Positions 26,261 to 34,380 of a DNA stretch of 64,000 nucleotides are shown one piece after another (the first letter of the stretch is position 1; each line of letters starts with the position of its first letter). A program made the translations under genes and the position numbers. Under the pieces are notes generated by a model, which saw nothing but the letters and a program-made list of their open reading frames with translations, was not told the origin of the DNA and searched no databases. The DNA comes from Streptomyces nigrescens. Its GTDB lineage: Bacteria; Actinomycetota; Actinomycetes; Streptomycetales; Streptomycetaceae. The stretch covers positions 4,278,001-4,342,000 of the forward strand of contig AP026073.1 in assembly GCA_024349765.1 (NCBI GenBank). Direction: 5' to 3'.

Positions 26261-26572
26261 TCAGATGAGACCCAGCAGGCCAAGACCACCGAACCCGCCG
26301 AACGGGCCGTAGCCGAAGCCGTTGCCGTAGCCGAAGCCGTTGCCGTACCCGTTGCCGTAGCCGCCGAAGCCGCCGTAGCCGAAACGGTCGAAACCGCGGT
26401 GGTGGTGGCAGCCGTGGTGGTGGTGACGGTGGTGGCCACGGCCGAAGTGGTCGTGGCCCGACGAAGACGCCGCCGGGCTCTGGGGGGCGGCGGAGGCCAC
26501 ACCGGCGAGCGGGACGACGGTGGCGGCGGCAATCGCCGCGGCGGCCACAGAGCGACCTATGATCTTGCGCAT
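26261..26572 (-). CDS. Small secreted His-rich / Gly-Tyr-Phe-rich protein
   Basis: 103-aa precursor starting at ATG 26572 (AGGAG 7 bp upstream). MRKIIGRSVAAAAIAAATVV begins a signal peptide ending at GVASAAP. The mature protein has a His cluster (HDHFGRGHHRHHHHGCHHHRG) and then a tail of FGYGGFGGYGNGYGNG-type repeats ending in GLGLLGLI. The histidines could bind metal; the Gly-aromatic tail suggests a disordered or self-assembling surface protein. Function unknown. Related in design to 16239-16502. Confidence 0.8.
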   Translation of the reverse strand: MRKIIGRSVAAAAIAAATVVPLAGVASAAPQSPAASSSGHDHFGRGHHRHHHHGCHHHRGFDRFGYGGFGGYGNGYGNGFGYGNGFGYGPFGGFGGLGLLGLI

Positions 26573-26726
26573 TGCGTTTCTCCTGTTTGGCAGGAAATCT
26601 GACATTCCGATGAGTACCGCGCGGGATCGCAAACCGTGCAGGCGCGACGAAGAGCCACTCCAACGGCCCCAAGAATTGCTCCAGTCGCGGCAATGAAAAG
26701 GCAAAGCCCGGCGGGGAACGCACAGC

Positions 26727-27956
26727 TCAGAGCCGGATGACGACGAGCGCGGTGTCATCGGTCGCCCCGTCGGGCGGCAGCAGCTCGGCCAGCAGCGCAT
26801 CGGCGAGCGTCTCCGCCCCGGCGCCCCGGTGCCGGGTCAGCGAGGCGGCCAGCCGCGCCAGCCCGACATCGATGTCCTCGCGGCGGCGCTCGATCAGCCC
26901 GTCCGTGTACAGCACCAGCACGGCGTCGTCGGCGAAGGAGACCAGGGCCTCGGGGCGGTCCACGTGCTCGGGCCGGGCCCCCAGCGGCGGATCGGTCGCC
27001 CCGTCCAGGAACTCCACCCGGCCGTCCGGGTGCAGCAGCGCCGGCGGCGGATGGCCGGCGCTGCTGTAGGCGATGGTGTGGCTGGACCAGTCGATGAACG
27101 CCTCCACCGCGGTGGCGGATTCGGCGCCCTCCACCGAGCGGGCGTAGATGCCCAGCACCTCCAGTGCCCGGGCGGGCCCCGGGGTGACCAGCGTGGCGGC
27201 GCTCAGCGCACTGCGCAGCTGCCCCATGACGCACGCCGCCTCCAGCCCGTGGCCGACGACGTCACCGACCGCCACCGCCATCCGGTCCCCGGACAGCTCC
27301 GCCAGGTCGTACCAGTCACCGCAGACGTTGAGCGCCCCGACCGCGGGCCGGTAGCGCACCGCGGCCCGGTGGTGCCCCACCGGGCGGGGCGCGGGCAGCA
27401 TCGCCTCCTGGAGCGCCAGCCCCACCAGCCGTTCCCGGGCGTGGGCCTGGCGGAGCCGGTCGTTGAGCTGCTGGAGCTCCTGGGCCCGGGCGTAGAGTTC
27501 GGCCGTCATCCGCTGCGGGTCGCCGCCGTGGTCCCGCGGGGCGCCGGCCCGGAGGGTCTCGGTGACCTCCTCCGTCCGGTGCACGATCAGCCGCACGCGC
27601 CCGTCCGCGTCGAGCACCGGTGCGTTGACGGGGCTCCAGTAGCGCTCCTCGAACACGCCCGGCCGGCCGGGCAGTTCGACGTCATAGCGCTGGAGGGCCA
27701 TGGTGTCGGTCAGGCCGGTGGCCAGCACCCGTTCCAGGGACGCCCGCAGGTTGCGCGTACCGGTGGCGTCGGGGTCCCGTGGGTTGTCGGGGAAGACGTC
27801 GAAGAGGTGGTGCCCGACCACCTGTCGCCGCTGCCGGCCGGCGCGGCGCAGCAGGGCCTCGTTGGCGTCGGCGATCATCAGCTCCGGCGTGAGCAGCAGC
27901 ACGGCGCCCGGCAGCGCCTGGAAGACCGCCGCATAGTCGATCGGGAACTCGCTCAC
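26727..27956 (-). CDS. PAS-SpoIIE phosphatase
   Basis: 409-aa cytoplasmic protein from GTG 27956. A PAS domain (~residues 5-135: ALPGAVLLLTPELMIADANEALLRRAG) is followed by a short coiled segment (ELYARAQELQQLNDRLRQAH) and the PP2C domain (~190-405: VCGDWYDLAEL, VVGDVVGHG, YSSAGHPPPA, VLYTDGLIERR, DDTALVVIR). The metal-binding aspartates are present. Likely to be in a sigma-factor partner switch; no partner gene is adjacent. Confidence 0.9.
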   Translation of the reverse strand: MSEFPIDYAAVFQALPGAVLLLTPELMIADANEALLRRAGRQRRQVVGHHLFDVFPDNPRDPDATGTRNLRASLERVLATGLTDTMALQRYDVELPGRPGVFEERYWSPVNAPVLDADGRVRLIVHRTEEVTETLRAGAPRDHGGDPQRMTAELYARAQELQQLNDRLRQAHARERLVGLALQEAMLPAPRPVGHHRAAVRYRPAVGALNVCGDWYDLAELSGDRMAVAVGDVVGHGLEAACVMGQLRSALSAATLVTPGPARALEVLGIYARSVEGAESATAVEAFIDWSSHTIAYSSAGHPPPALLHPDGRVEFLDGATDPPLGARPEHVDRPEALVSFADDAVLVLYTDGLIERRREDIDVGLARLAASLTRHRGAGAETLADALLAELLPPDGATDDTALVVIRL

Positions 27957-28136
27957 GGCCGGCCCGCATTCTCGTTCGCCACGTGCGGAATGATCTCGTC
28001 CGGCGGGCGGAGGCGCATACGCGGCGACAGACCACGGACCGCCTCCGGCGTGCGAACCGCGAGGCCGTGGCGGAAGTGCGCCGGCCGGGTCGGGTACGGC
28101 CGTCCGGGGCATCCGGTCCCGGACCGGCCGGGGCCG

Positions 28137-29159
28137 TCAGCGCTTGCGGGCCCGGCTCGGCTGCACCCGGGGCGGCTCGCCCGGCATCTTCGGGTGGTCC
28201 GGCGGATAGGGCAGATCGCCCAGCCCCTCGTCGGCCGCCTGCCGGTCCGCGAGGTCGAAGACGGATTCCAGCCCGAAGGCGTGGTCCGCCATGTCGGCGT
28301 GCACATCGCCGAGTTCCGCGAATCGCGGCGGCATCGTGCGCAGGTCGAAGTCCTCCGGCACGGCATCGGACAGCTCCTCCCAGCGCAGCGGGGCGGAGAC
28401 CGTGGCGCGCGGCCGGGCGCGCAGCGAGTAGGCCGAGGCGATCGTGCGGTCCCGGGCCATCTGGTTGTAGTCGACGAAGATCTTCGCGCCGCGTTCCTCC
28501 TTCCACCACGCCGACGTGACCAGGTCCGGCAGCCGCCGTTCCATGGCCCGGGCCACGGTGATCGCGGCCCGTCGGACCTCGGTGAACGTCCACTGCGGCC
28601 GGATCGGTACGTAGATGTGCACGCCCCGGCCGCCGGAGGTCTTGGGCCAGCCGCGCAGCCCGTGCTCGTCGAGCAGTGCGCGCAGCTCGTGGGCGACCCG
28701 TACGGCGTCCGCGAAGTCGGTGCCGGGCTGCGGATCGAGGTCGATCCGCAGTTCGTCGGGGTGCTCGGTGTCGTCGCGGCGGACCGGCCACGGGTGGAAG
28801 GTCAGGCACCCGAGATTGGCCGCCCAGACCACGGCGGCGGGCTCGGTGGGGCACATCTCGTCGGCGAACCGCCCGCTGGGGAAGGCGATCCGGGCGGTGG
28901 GCAGCCAGTCGGGCAGGCCCTTGGGCGCCCGCTTCTGGTAGAAGAACTCGCCCTCCACGCCGTCGGGGAAGCGCTGCATCGTCGTGGGCCGGTCGCGCAG
29001 CCCGCGCAGCACCCCGTCCGCGACCGCGAGGTAGTAGCGGGCGACGTCCAACTTCGTGAAGCCGCGCTCCGGGTAGTACGTCTTGTCCGGGTGGGACACC
29101 CGCACCGTGCGCCCCGCGACGTCCAGCTCGACGGCCTCGTTGGCCCGACCTCCGGTCAT
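28137..29159 (-). CDS. LigD-type polymerase (NHEJ primase-polymerase), stand-alone
   Basis: 340-aa protein equal to the polymerase domain of LigD (archaeo-eukaryotic primase fold). It has VSHPDKTYYPERGFTKLDVARYY at the start, ADEMCPTEPAAVVWAANLGCLTFHPW in the middle, the metal-binding DxD in LRIDLDPQPG, and TSGGRGVHIYVPI. Such enzymes fill or extend ends in bacterial non-homologous end joining and prefer ribonucleotides. It is divergent from an ATP-dependent DNA ligase (74-bp gap), so polymerase and ligase are separate polypeptides. No ku gene is in the window. Confidence 0.92.
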   Translation of the reverse strand: MTGGRANEAVELDVAGRTVRVSHPDKTYYPERGFTKLDVARYYLAVADGVLRGLRDRPTTMQRFPDGVEGEFFYQKRAPKGLPDWLPTARIAFPSGRFADEMCPTEPAAVVWAANLGCLTFHPWPVRRDDTEHPDELRIDLDPQPGTDFADAVRVAHELRALLDEHGLRGWPKTSGGRGVHIYVPIRPQWTFTEVRRAAITVARAMERRLPDLVTSAWWKEERGAKIFVDYNQMARDRTIASAYSLRARPRATVSAPLRWEELSDAVPEDFDLRTMPPRFAELGDVHADMADHAFGLESVFDLADRQAADEGLGDLPYPPDHPKMPGEPPRVQPSRARKR

Positions 29160-29233
29160 GCCTCCACGCTAGAGGGTGCCCGGGGGTTCCGCCCGGCGCG
29201 CGGGACGCGGCCCGAGCCCTCAGGATCGGGACC

Positions 29234-30295
29234 ATGGACCTGCCCGTCATGCCCCCGGTCTCCCCCATGCTCGCCAAGCCGGTGTCCGGCATCCCCGCCG
29301 GCATGCAGTACGAGGCCAAGTGGGACGGCTTCCGGGTCATCGTCTTCCGCGACGGTACGGAGGTCGAGATCGCCAGCCGCACGACGAAGTCGCTCAGCCG
29401 CTACTTCCCCGAGGTCATCGCGGCGGTCCGGGACGAGCTGCCACCGCGCTGCGTCCTCGACGGCGAGATCGTCATCGCCCATGACGGCCGGCTGCACTTC
29501 GAGGAGCTGCTGGAGCGCATCCACCCGGCGGACTCCCGGGTCCGCACCCTCGCCGAGCGGACGCCGGCCTCCCTGATCGCCTTCGACCTGCTGGCCCTGG
29601 GCTCCGACTCGCTGATGCGCGAGCCGCAGTCCGCGCGCCGGGAGGCGCTGGTGGAGGCGCTGCGGACGGCCGGGCCGCCGGTGTACACCGCGCCCGCCAC
29701 CACCGATCAGGAGCTGGCCCAGCGCTGGTTCACACAGTTCGAGGGCGCGGGGCTGGACGGGGTGATCGCCAAACCGCTGGACCTGCCGTACCGGCCCGGT
29801 GACCGGGTGATGTTCAAGGTGAAGCACTCCCGCACCGCCGACTGCGTCGTGGCGGGCTACCGGCTGCACAAGAGCGGCCCGGTGGTCGGCTCGCTGCTGC
29901 TGGGCCTGCACGACGACGCCGGTCAGCTCCAGCACGTCGGGGTGTGCGCGTCGTTCCCCATGGCCCGGCGGCGCGCCCTGGTCGAGGAGCTGGCGCCGCT
30001 GCGGATGGACGATGCCGCGGAGCACCCGTGGGGCGCGTGGACGGACGAGGAGGCACACGCGTCCCGGCGGATGCCCGGCGGGCCGAGCCGGTGGAGCGGC
30101 GGCAAGGACCTGTCGTGGGTGCCGCTGCGCCCGGAGCGGGTGTGCGAGGTGGCCTACGACCACATGGAAGGCAGCAGGTTCCGGCACACCGCCCAGTTCC
30201 GACGCTGGCGCTCGGACCGTACGCCGGAGAGCTGCACCTACGCCCAGCTGGAGGAGCCGGTGGGCTACGACCTGGGGGAACTGCTGCGGGACTGA
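29234..30295 (+). CDS. ATP-dependent DNA ligase (LigC-like)
   Basis: 353-aa ligase. The adenylation motif I is EAKWDGFR with catalytic lysine near residue 30; further motifs are VLDGEIVI (III), LDGVIAKPLDLPYRPG (IV) and MFKVKHSRTADCVVAGYR (V). The OB-fold domain follows. It lacks polymerase and nuclease domains. It seals DNA nicks, probably in repair together with the divergently encoded polymerase. The ATG at 29234 fits the short intergenic gap. Confidence 0.93.
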   Translation: MDLPVMPPVSPMLAKPVSGIPAGMQYEAKWDGFRVIVFRDGTEVEIASRTTKSLSRYFPEVIAAVRDELPPRCVLDGEIVIAHDGRLHFEELLERIHPADSRVRTLAERTPASLIAFDLLALGSDSLMREPQSARREALVEALRTAGPPVYTAPATTDQELAQRWFTQFEGAGLDGVIAKPLDLPYRPGDRVMFKVKHSRTADCVVAGYRLHKSGPVVGSLLLGLHDDAGQLQHVGVCASFPMARRRALVEELAPLRMDDAAEHPWGAWTDEEAHASRRMPGGPSRWSGGKDLSWVPLRPERVCEVAYDHMEGSRFRHTAQFRRWRSDRTPESCTYAQLEEPVGYDLGELLRD

Positions 30296-30322
30296 CCTCG
30301 GGGCCCACGGGGTTCCTCCCCT

Positions 30323-31318
30323 TCAGCGCCCGTCCTCCTCCGGCGGCCAGCGGCGGCGGCTCTCCCCCGGCGCGAGGCGGTCGACGACCTCGGCCAGTTC
30401 GGTGCAGGCCAGCTCGATCTTGCGGCGGATGGCGATCTGCTCGGTGACGATCGCCGACAGCAGCAGCGCGGTGAGCGCGGCGGAGGCGTTGAGCGCCTGC
30501 AGGTTGACCATGGACTCCAGCAGGCTCTGGCCCTCGAACGGTCCGGTGCGGTCGGTCGCCGCCGAGATCGCCAGCACGGACACCACCAGCACGCAGGGCG
30601 CCGCACCGGCCAGTTGGAAGCGCAGCGCCGCCCACACGATCACCGGGAAGACCAGGAACAGCAGCGACAGCGTGCTGTGCACCGCCACGAGGGAGACCAG
30701 GACCGCGGCGACCAGCAGGGCCGCCGCCTCCGCCGACCGGACGAGGAGCAGGTCCCGGGGCGGCCGCAGGGTGCGGGCGGCCAGCACGAGCGGGGTGACG
30801 ACGAGGACGCCCATCGCGTCGCCCACCCACCACGCCGCCCAGGTGCGCCAGAAGTCCCCGGCCGGCAGCGCGCCGGTGATGACCTGGGTGCCGCTGCCGA
30901 ACGTCGCGCTGATCACCATGCCGGCGATCGCGCCGAGGGCGACCAGCGCGACGCCGTCCCGCAGCCGGTCCAGTTCGGTCCGGAACCCCACCTTGCGCAG
31001 CATCAGGCAGGCGCACACCGGGGCGAGGGTGTTGCCGGTCATGATGGCGAGGACGGATCCGTCGAGCGGGCTGATCGAGGCGACGACGAGGAGCGTCCCG
31101 AGGAAGAAGGCCGGCCAGGTCCACAGCCCGATCAGCAGCAGGCTGCTGAGCGCGATACCGGTGGGCGGCCATAAGGGCGTGACCACGGCACCGGCGACCA
31201 CCACCTGTTCCAGCAGCCCGATCCGGGCGGACGCGTAGTAGACGGCGGCGAGGACGAGGATCGTCAGGGCTGCCGGTGCGAGACGGCGGAGTTGCTCGGT
31301 ACGCACCACATCAGCCAT
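30323..31318 (-). CDS. MASE1-domain membrane sensor without an output domain
   Basis: 331-aa membrane protein with about eight to ten hydrophobic helices: AALTILVLAAVYYASARIG, then VTPLWPPTGIALSSLLLIG, which is the MASE1 signature, and WRTWAAWWVGDAMGVLVVTPLVL. It ends with a short cytoplasmic helix (IRRKIELACTELAEVVDRL) and no kinase, GGDEF or phosphatase domain. Its ATG overlaps the stop of the upstream SpoIIE phosphatase (ATGGCTGA), so translation is coupled. MASE1 plus a separate PP2C protein suggests a split membrane sensor and output. Confidence 0.85.
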   Translation of the reverse strand: MADVVRTEQLRRLAPAALTILVLAAVYYASARIGLLEQVVVAGAVVTPLWPPTGIALSSLLLIGLWTWPAFFLGTLLVVASISPLDGSVLAIMTGNTLAPVCACLMLRKVGFRTELDRLRDGVALVALGAIAGMVISATFGSGTQVITGALPAGDFWRTWAAWWVGDAMGVLVVTPLVLAARTLRPPRDLLLVRSAEAAALLVAAVLVSLVAVHSTLSLLFLVFPVIVWAALRFQLAGAAPCVLVVSVLAISAATDRTGPFEGQSLLESMVNLQALNASAALTALLLSAIVTEQIAIRRKIELACTELAEVVDRLAPGESRRRWPPEEDGR

Positions 31319-32207
31319 CAGACAATGCCGGCGGCCGGGCGCCGGCCACGACACGCGCGCCCCGCTCGCGCTTCACCCACTCCTGGCCGCCGGCGCCGTC
31401 GAAGCGCAGCACCAGCACCGCGGAGTCGTCGGTGTGCCCGGTCAGTTCCGCCACGCTCATCGCCGCCGCGGCGACCGCCGCCGGATCGCTGCCCGCGTTG
31501 GCCCGCACCAGCCGCATCACCTGCGTCAGCCCGTCTTCCATGGGGAACGCCGGTCCCTCCACGACCCCGTCGGTGACCAGGGCGAAGGCGCCCGAGATGG
31601 CGAGCCGGCGGCGGGTGACCGGGTACTCCTCCCCCGGCACGATGCCCAGCGGCAGGCCCCCGGGGTCGTCGGCCAGGCCGAACCGGCCGTCGGTGGTGGC
31701 CCAGATGGCCGGTACGTGGCCGGCCCGGGCGCTGGTCAGCTCCCAGCCGGCCGGGTCGAAGCGGAGGAAGGTGCAGGTGGCGAAGAGCCCGTAGTCGACG
31801 GAGAGCAGCAGGTCGTTGGCGCGGCTGAGCACCTCGCCGGGGTCGGCGGCGTGCACGGCGACGGCCCGCAGCCCGAGCCGGATCTGGCCCATGAAGGCCG
31901 CCGCCTCCACGTCGTGGCCCTGCACGTCACCGATGCAGAACGCCAGTGACCCGTCGGGCAGCGGGAAGCCGTCGTACCAGTCGCCGCCGATGTCCAGGCC
32001 GTGCCGGGCCGGGGCGTAGGTGGCGGCGGCGCGCAGCCCGGGGAGCTGCGGCAGCCGGGCCGGCAGCATCTCGCGCTGCAGCGCCTCGGCGAGCTCCACG
32101 CGGGCCCGCTGCTTCTCGGCGCCCTCCCGCGCCTGGGCGGTCAGCCGCCCGAGCGTGGTCAGCAGATCGTCGGCGCTCGCCGACCGCGGGGGACGACGCC
32201 GAAGCAT
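31311..32207 (-). CDS. SpoIIE/PP2C-type phosphatase, coupled to the MASE1 protein
   Basis: 298-aa soluble phosphatase. A short N-terminal coiled coil (ADDLLTTLGRLTAQAREGAEK) is followed by the catalytic domain: LDIGGDWYDGFPL, CIGDVQGHDVEA, RAGHVPAIW, LVTDGVVEGPAF and DDSAVLVLRFD. GQ replaces the commoner VxGHG after the metal-binding GD. ATG 32207 has GGGAG upstream; an earlier in-frame ATG (32234) adds nine residues. It is the first gene of a two-gene operon with the MASE1 protein. Confidence 0.9.
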   Translation of the reverse strand: MLRRRPPRSASADDLLTTLGRLTAQAREGAEKQRARVELAEALQREMLPARLPQLPGLRAAATYAPARHGLDIGGDWYDGFPLPDGSLAFCIGDVQGHDVEAAAFMGQIRLGLRAVAVHAADPGEVLSRANDLLLSVDYGLFATCTFLRFDPAGWELTSARAGHVPAIWATTDGRFGLADDPGGLPLGIVPGEEYPVTRRRLAISGAFALVTDGVVEGPAFPMEDGLTQVMRLVRANAGSDPAAVAAAAMSVAELTGHTDDSAVLVLRFDGAGGQEWVKRERGARVVAGARPPALSDG

Positions 32208-32357
32208 GGATCGCTCCCGGGTGCATCGGTGCATGGGCCACTGCGGCGGCGCGCTCCGTGCGGCGGATCCGCGGGGGCCTCCTGACCTGGGCTCACGGGG
32301 CCCGCGAGGGGAGCCCGCCTGTCCGGTTCATCATATTTCTGCGGGGTGACTTCCGCT

Positions 32358-34016
32358 TCACGACGCCGGGCCCTCCCCGGCCTCGGAGCGGTTCACCGCC
32401 AGGTGGCGGACACCGGACCGTACGGCCCAGAAGAAGATCCCGGCGGCGAGGACGGCCACCGTGATCGAGTCGTACGGGGCGGGCAGCCGGCCGGAGCCCT
32501 CGAAGGTGCCGAGTCCGGAGAGGGCGGTCAGGGCGAGGAGGTAGACCACCAGCCAGGCGCCGGTGCGCAGTTCGGCGGAGAGCGGGCGGCGCGGCCCGGC
32601 GCCGTCGCTCTCCACGGCCGCGGTGGCGCCGCGGGCGCCCGGGCGGCGCATGACGAGGAAGATCAGCAGGCCGGCGAGGACCAGCGGCAGGGCCAGCCGC
32701 AGGTCGTTCCAGCCCGACCAGTAGACGAACTCGCTGGACACGACGAAGCTGACCGGCGCGATCCAGCGCAGGCCGGGCACCCAGCCGGCGGTGCCGCCGC
32801 CCGGCTCGGAGCGGAACACCGCGACCGCGACCGCCGAGGCGGCGTAGATCAGCAGGTACATGTCGCCCATGACGCTCACGATGTCCTGCCAGCCGCCGAA
32901 GGGCAGCAGGAAGACCACGATGACCAGGAGGTTGACCGCCAGCGCCCGGCGCGGCACGCCGAACCGCTCGTTGACCTTCATGAAGTACCGCGGGATCGTG
33001 CCGTTCTTGGCGAGCGCGTAGGTGTGCCGGGCGTCGATGGCCACGCCGACGTAGGCCGAGCCGCCGGGCGAGATGACCGCGTCCGCGTAGAGCAGGCTGG
33101 ACAGCCAGTGCAGGTTGAGGATCAGGGCGAGCTGGCCGAACGGCGAGTCGAAGGAGACGCCCTGCCAGCCGTGGCCCAGCAGGCTCTCGGGGACGGTGAA
33201 GAGGAACGCCAGCTGCAGCGCGAGGTACATGGCCACGGCCAGGCCGATGCCGGTGAGGACCGCCGCGGGGATGGTGCGGCGGGGGTTGCGGGTCTCACCG
33301 GAGAAGTCCAGCGGGGCCTGGAAGCCGTTGACGGAGTAGACGATGCCGCCGCCGGCCAGCGCGGTCAGGCAAGCCACGTAGCCGTACGGGGCGAAGCCGC
33401 CGTGATCGGTGAGCCGGCCGGAGTGCCAGCCGGAGGCGAACAGCGCGATCACGGTGACGACCGGTACGGCGATCTTGAACACCGAGATCAGGTTGTTCAT
33501 CCGGGCGAACATCCGCACCGCGAACCAGTTCAGCGCCGTCAGCAGCACGCTGAGCCCGGCGGCCAGGCCGAGCCCGCCGAGGGTGAGGGTGTGGCCGTTG
33601 TAGAGGCCGGGGATGTAGTGCGCCGTGTACTGCATGATCGCGCTGATCTCGGCGGCGGTGCCGCCCACGGACAGCAGGGTCGACCAGCCGATCAGGGTGC
33701 CGACCAGTCGGCCGCTGGCGAACAGCGGCCAGCGGACCGTGCCGCCGCCCTCCGGCCGGGACGCGCCGAGCTCGATCAGGACCAGGGCGACCAGACCGCA
33801 CAGCAGACCCGCGCCGACCCAGGACAGCAGCGCCGCCGGGCCGGCCGTCTGCGCCGCGTACAGGGCCGCGAACAGCCAGCCGGAGCCGACGATGTTGGAG
33901 AAGCCGATGCCGGTCAGTCCCCAGAAGCCGAGGTCACGGCGCAGCCGGCGCTCCTCGGCCTGGACTTCCGGCGCACCTGCCCCGTCCGCCCCCGCTGATA
34001 CCTGACGCTCCGCCAC
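32358..34016 (-). CDS. APC-superfamily amino-acid permease
   Basis: 552-aa membrane protein starting with GTG 34016. The helix-1 motif GFWGLTGIGFSNIVGSGWLF is typical of amino-acid permeases. ALAGGGIVYSVNGFQAPLDFSGETRNPRRTIPAAVL marks the conserved loop after helix 6. It has about 14 hydrophobic segments and a positively charged loop (RRPGARG). I recall aspartate/glutamate-proton-symporter-like proteins with this look, but the substrate is not determined. Confidence 0.88.
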   Translation of the reverse strand: MAERQVSAGADGAGAPEVQAEERRLRRDLGFWGLTGIGFSNIVGSGWLFAALYAAQTAGPAALLSWVGAGLLCGLVALVLIELGASRPEGGGTVRWPLFASGRLVGTLIGWSTLLSVGGTAAEISAIMQYTAHYIPGLYNGHTLTLGGLGLAAGLSVLLTALNWFAVRMFARMNNLISVFKIAVPVVTVIALFASGWHSGRLTDHGGFAPYGYVACLTALAGGGIVYSVNGFQAPLDFSGETRNPRRTIPAAVLTGIGLAVAMYLALQLAFLFTVPESLLGHGWQGVSFDSPFGQLALILNLHWLSSLLYADAVISPGGSAYVGVAIDARHTYALAKNGTIPRYFMKVNERFGVPRRALAVNLLVIVVFLLPFGGWQDIVSVMGDMYLLIYAASAVAVAVFRSEPGGGTAGWVPGLRWIAPVSFVVSSEFVYWSGWNDLRLALPLVLAGLLIFLVMRRPGARGATAAVESDGAGPRRPLSAELRTGAWLVVYLLALTALSGLGTFEGSGRLPAPYDSITVAVLAAGIFFWAVRSGVRHLAVNRSEAGEGPAS

Positions 34017-34132
34017 AAAAGACTCCTCGTCGCACTGTCCCGGCCGGGTCCGGCCGGTGTCCCGGTCCGCCGGACCCTACTTGACCGGCACCGGACAGGA
34101 ATCACGCGTCCGCGGTACGGGACCCCGGCGCG

Positions 34133-34377
34133 TCAGGAGAGCCGGTCCGCCGGCACCCCGAAGGCCGTGGTCAGGCCCTCCCGGCCGGAGTCGGTGAGCC
34201 GGACCACCCGCCGGTACGTGCCGTGCCGCAGCCAGTCCAGGGCGAACATCCGGGTGGTGAGGGCGGCGCCCAGCGCGCCGGCGAGGTGGTGGCGCTGTTC
34301 GCCCCAGTCGACGCAGTAGCGGACCGAGGGGCGGCGGCGCGGCAGCCGGTCGGTGTCGACGCCGAAGGCGTTTCTGC
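34133..34377 (-). pseudogene. 3' remnant of an ArsR-type winged-helix regulator gene
   Basis: Minus-strand frame ending at TGA 34135-34133. It reads AFGVDTDRLPRRRPSVRYCVDW, then GEQRHHLAGALGAALTTRMFALDWL, then VVRLTDSGREGLTTAFGV. That is the C-terminal third of the Streptomyces ArsR-type regulators that normally stand divergent from MFS genes. The DNA-binding N-terminal half and start codon are gone. Directly at its broken 5' end the broken MFS gene begins on the other strand. Confidence 0.75.
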
Positions 34378-34380
34378 GGC

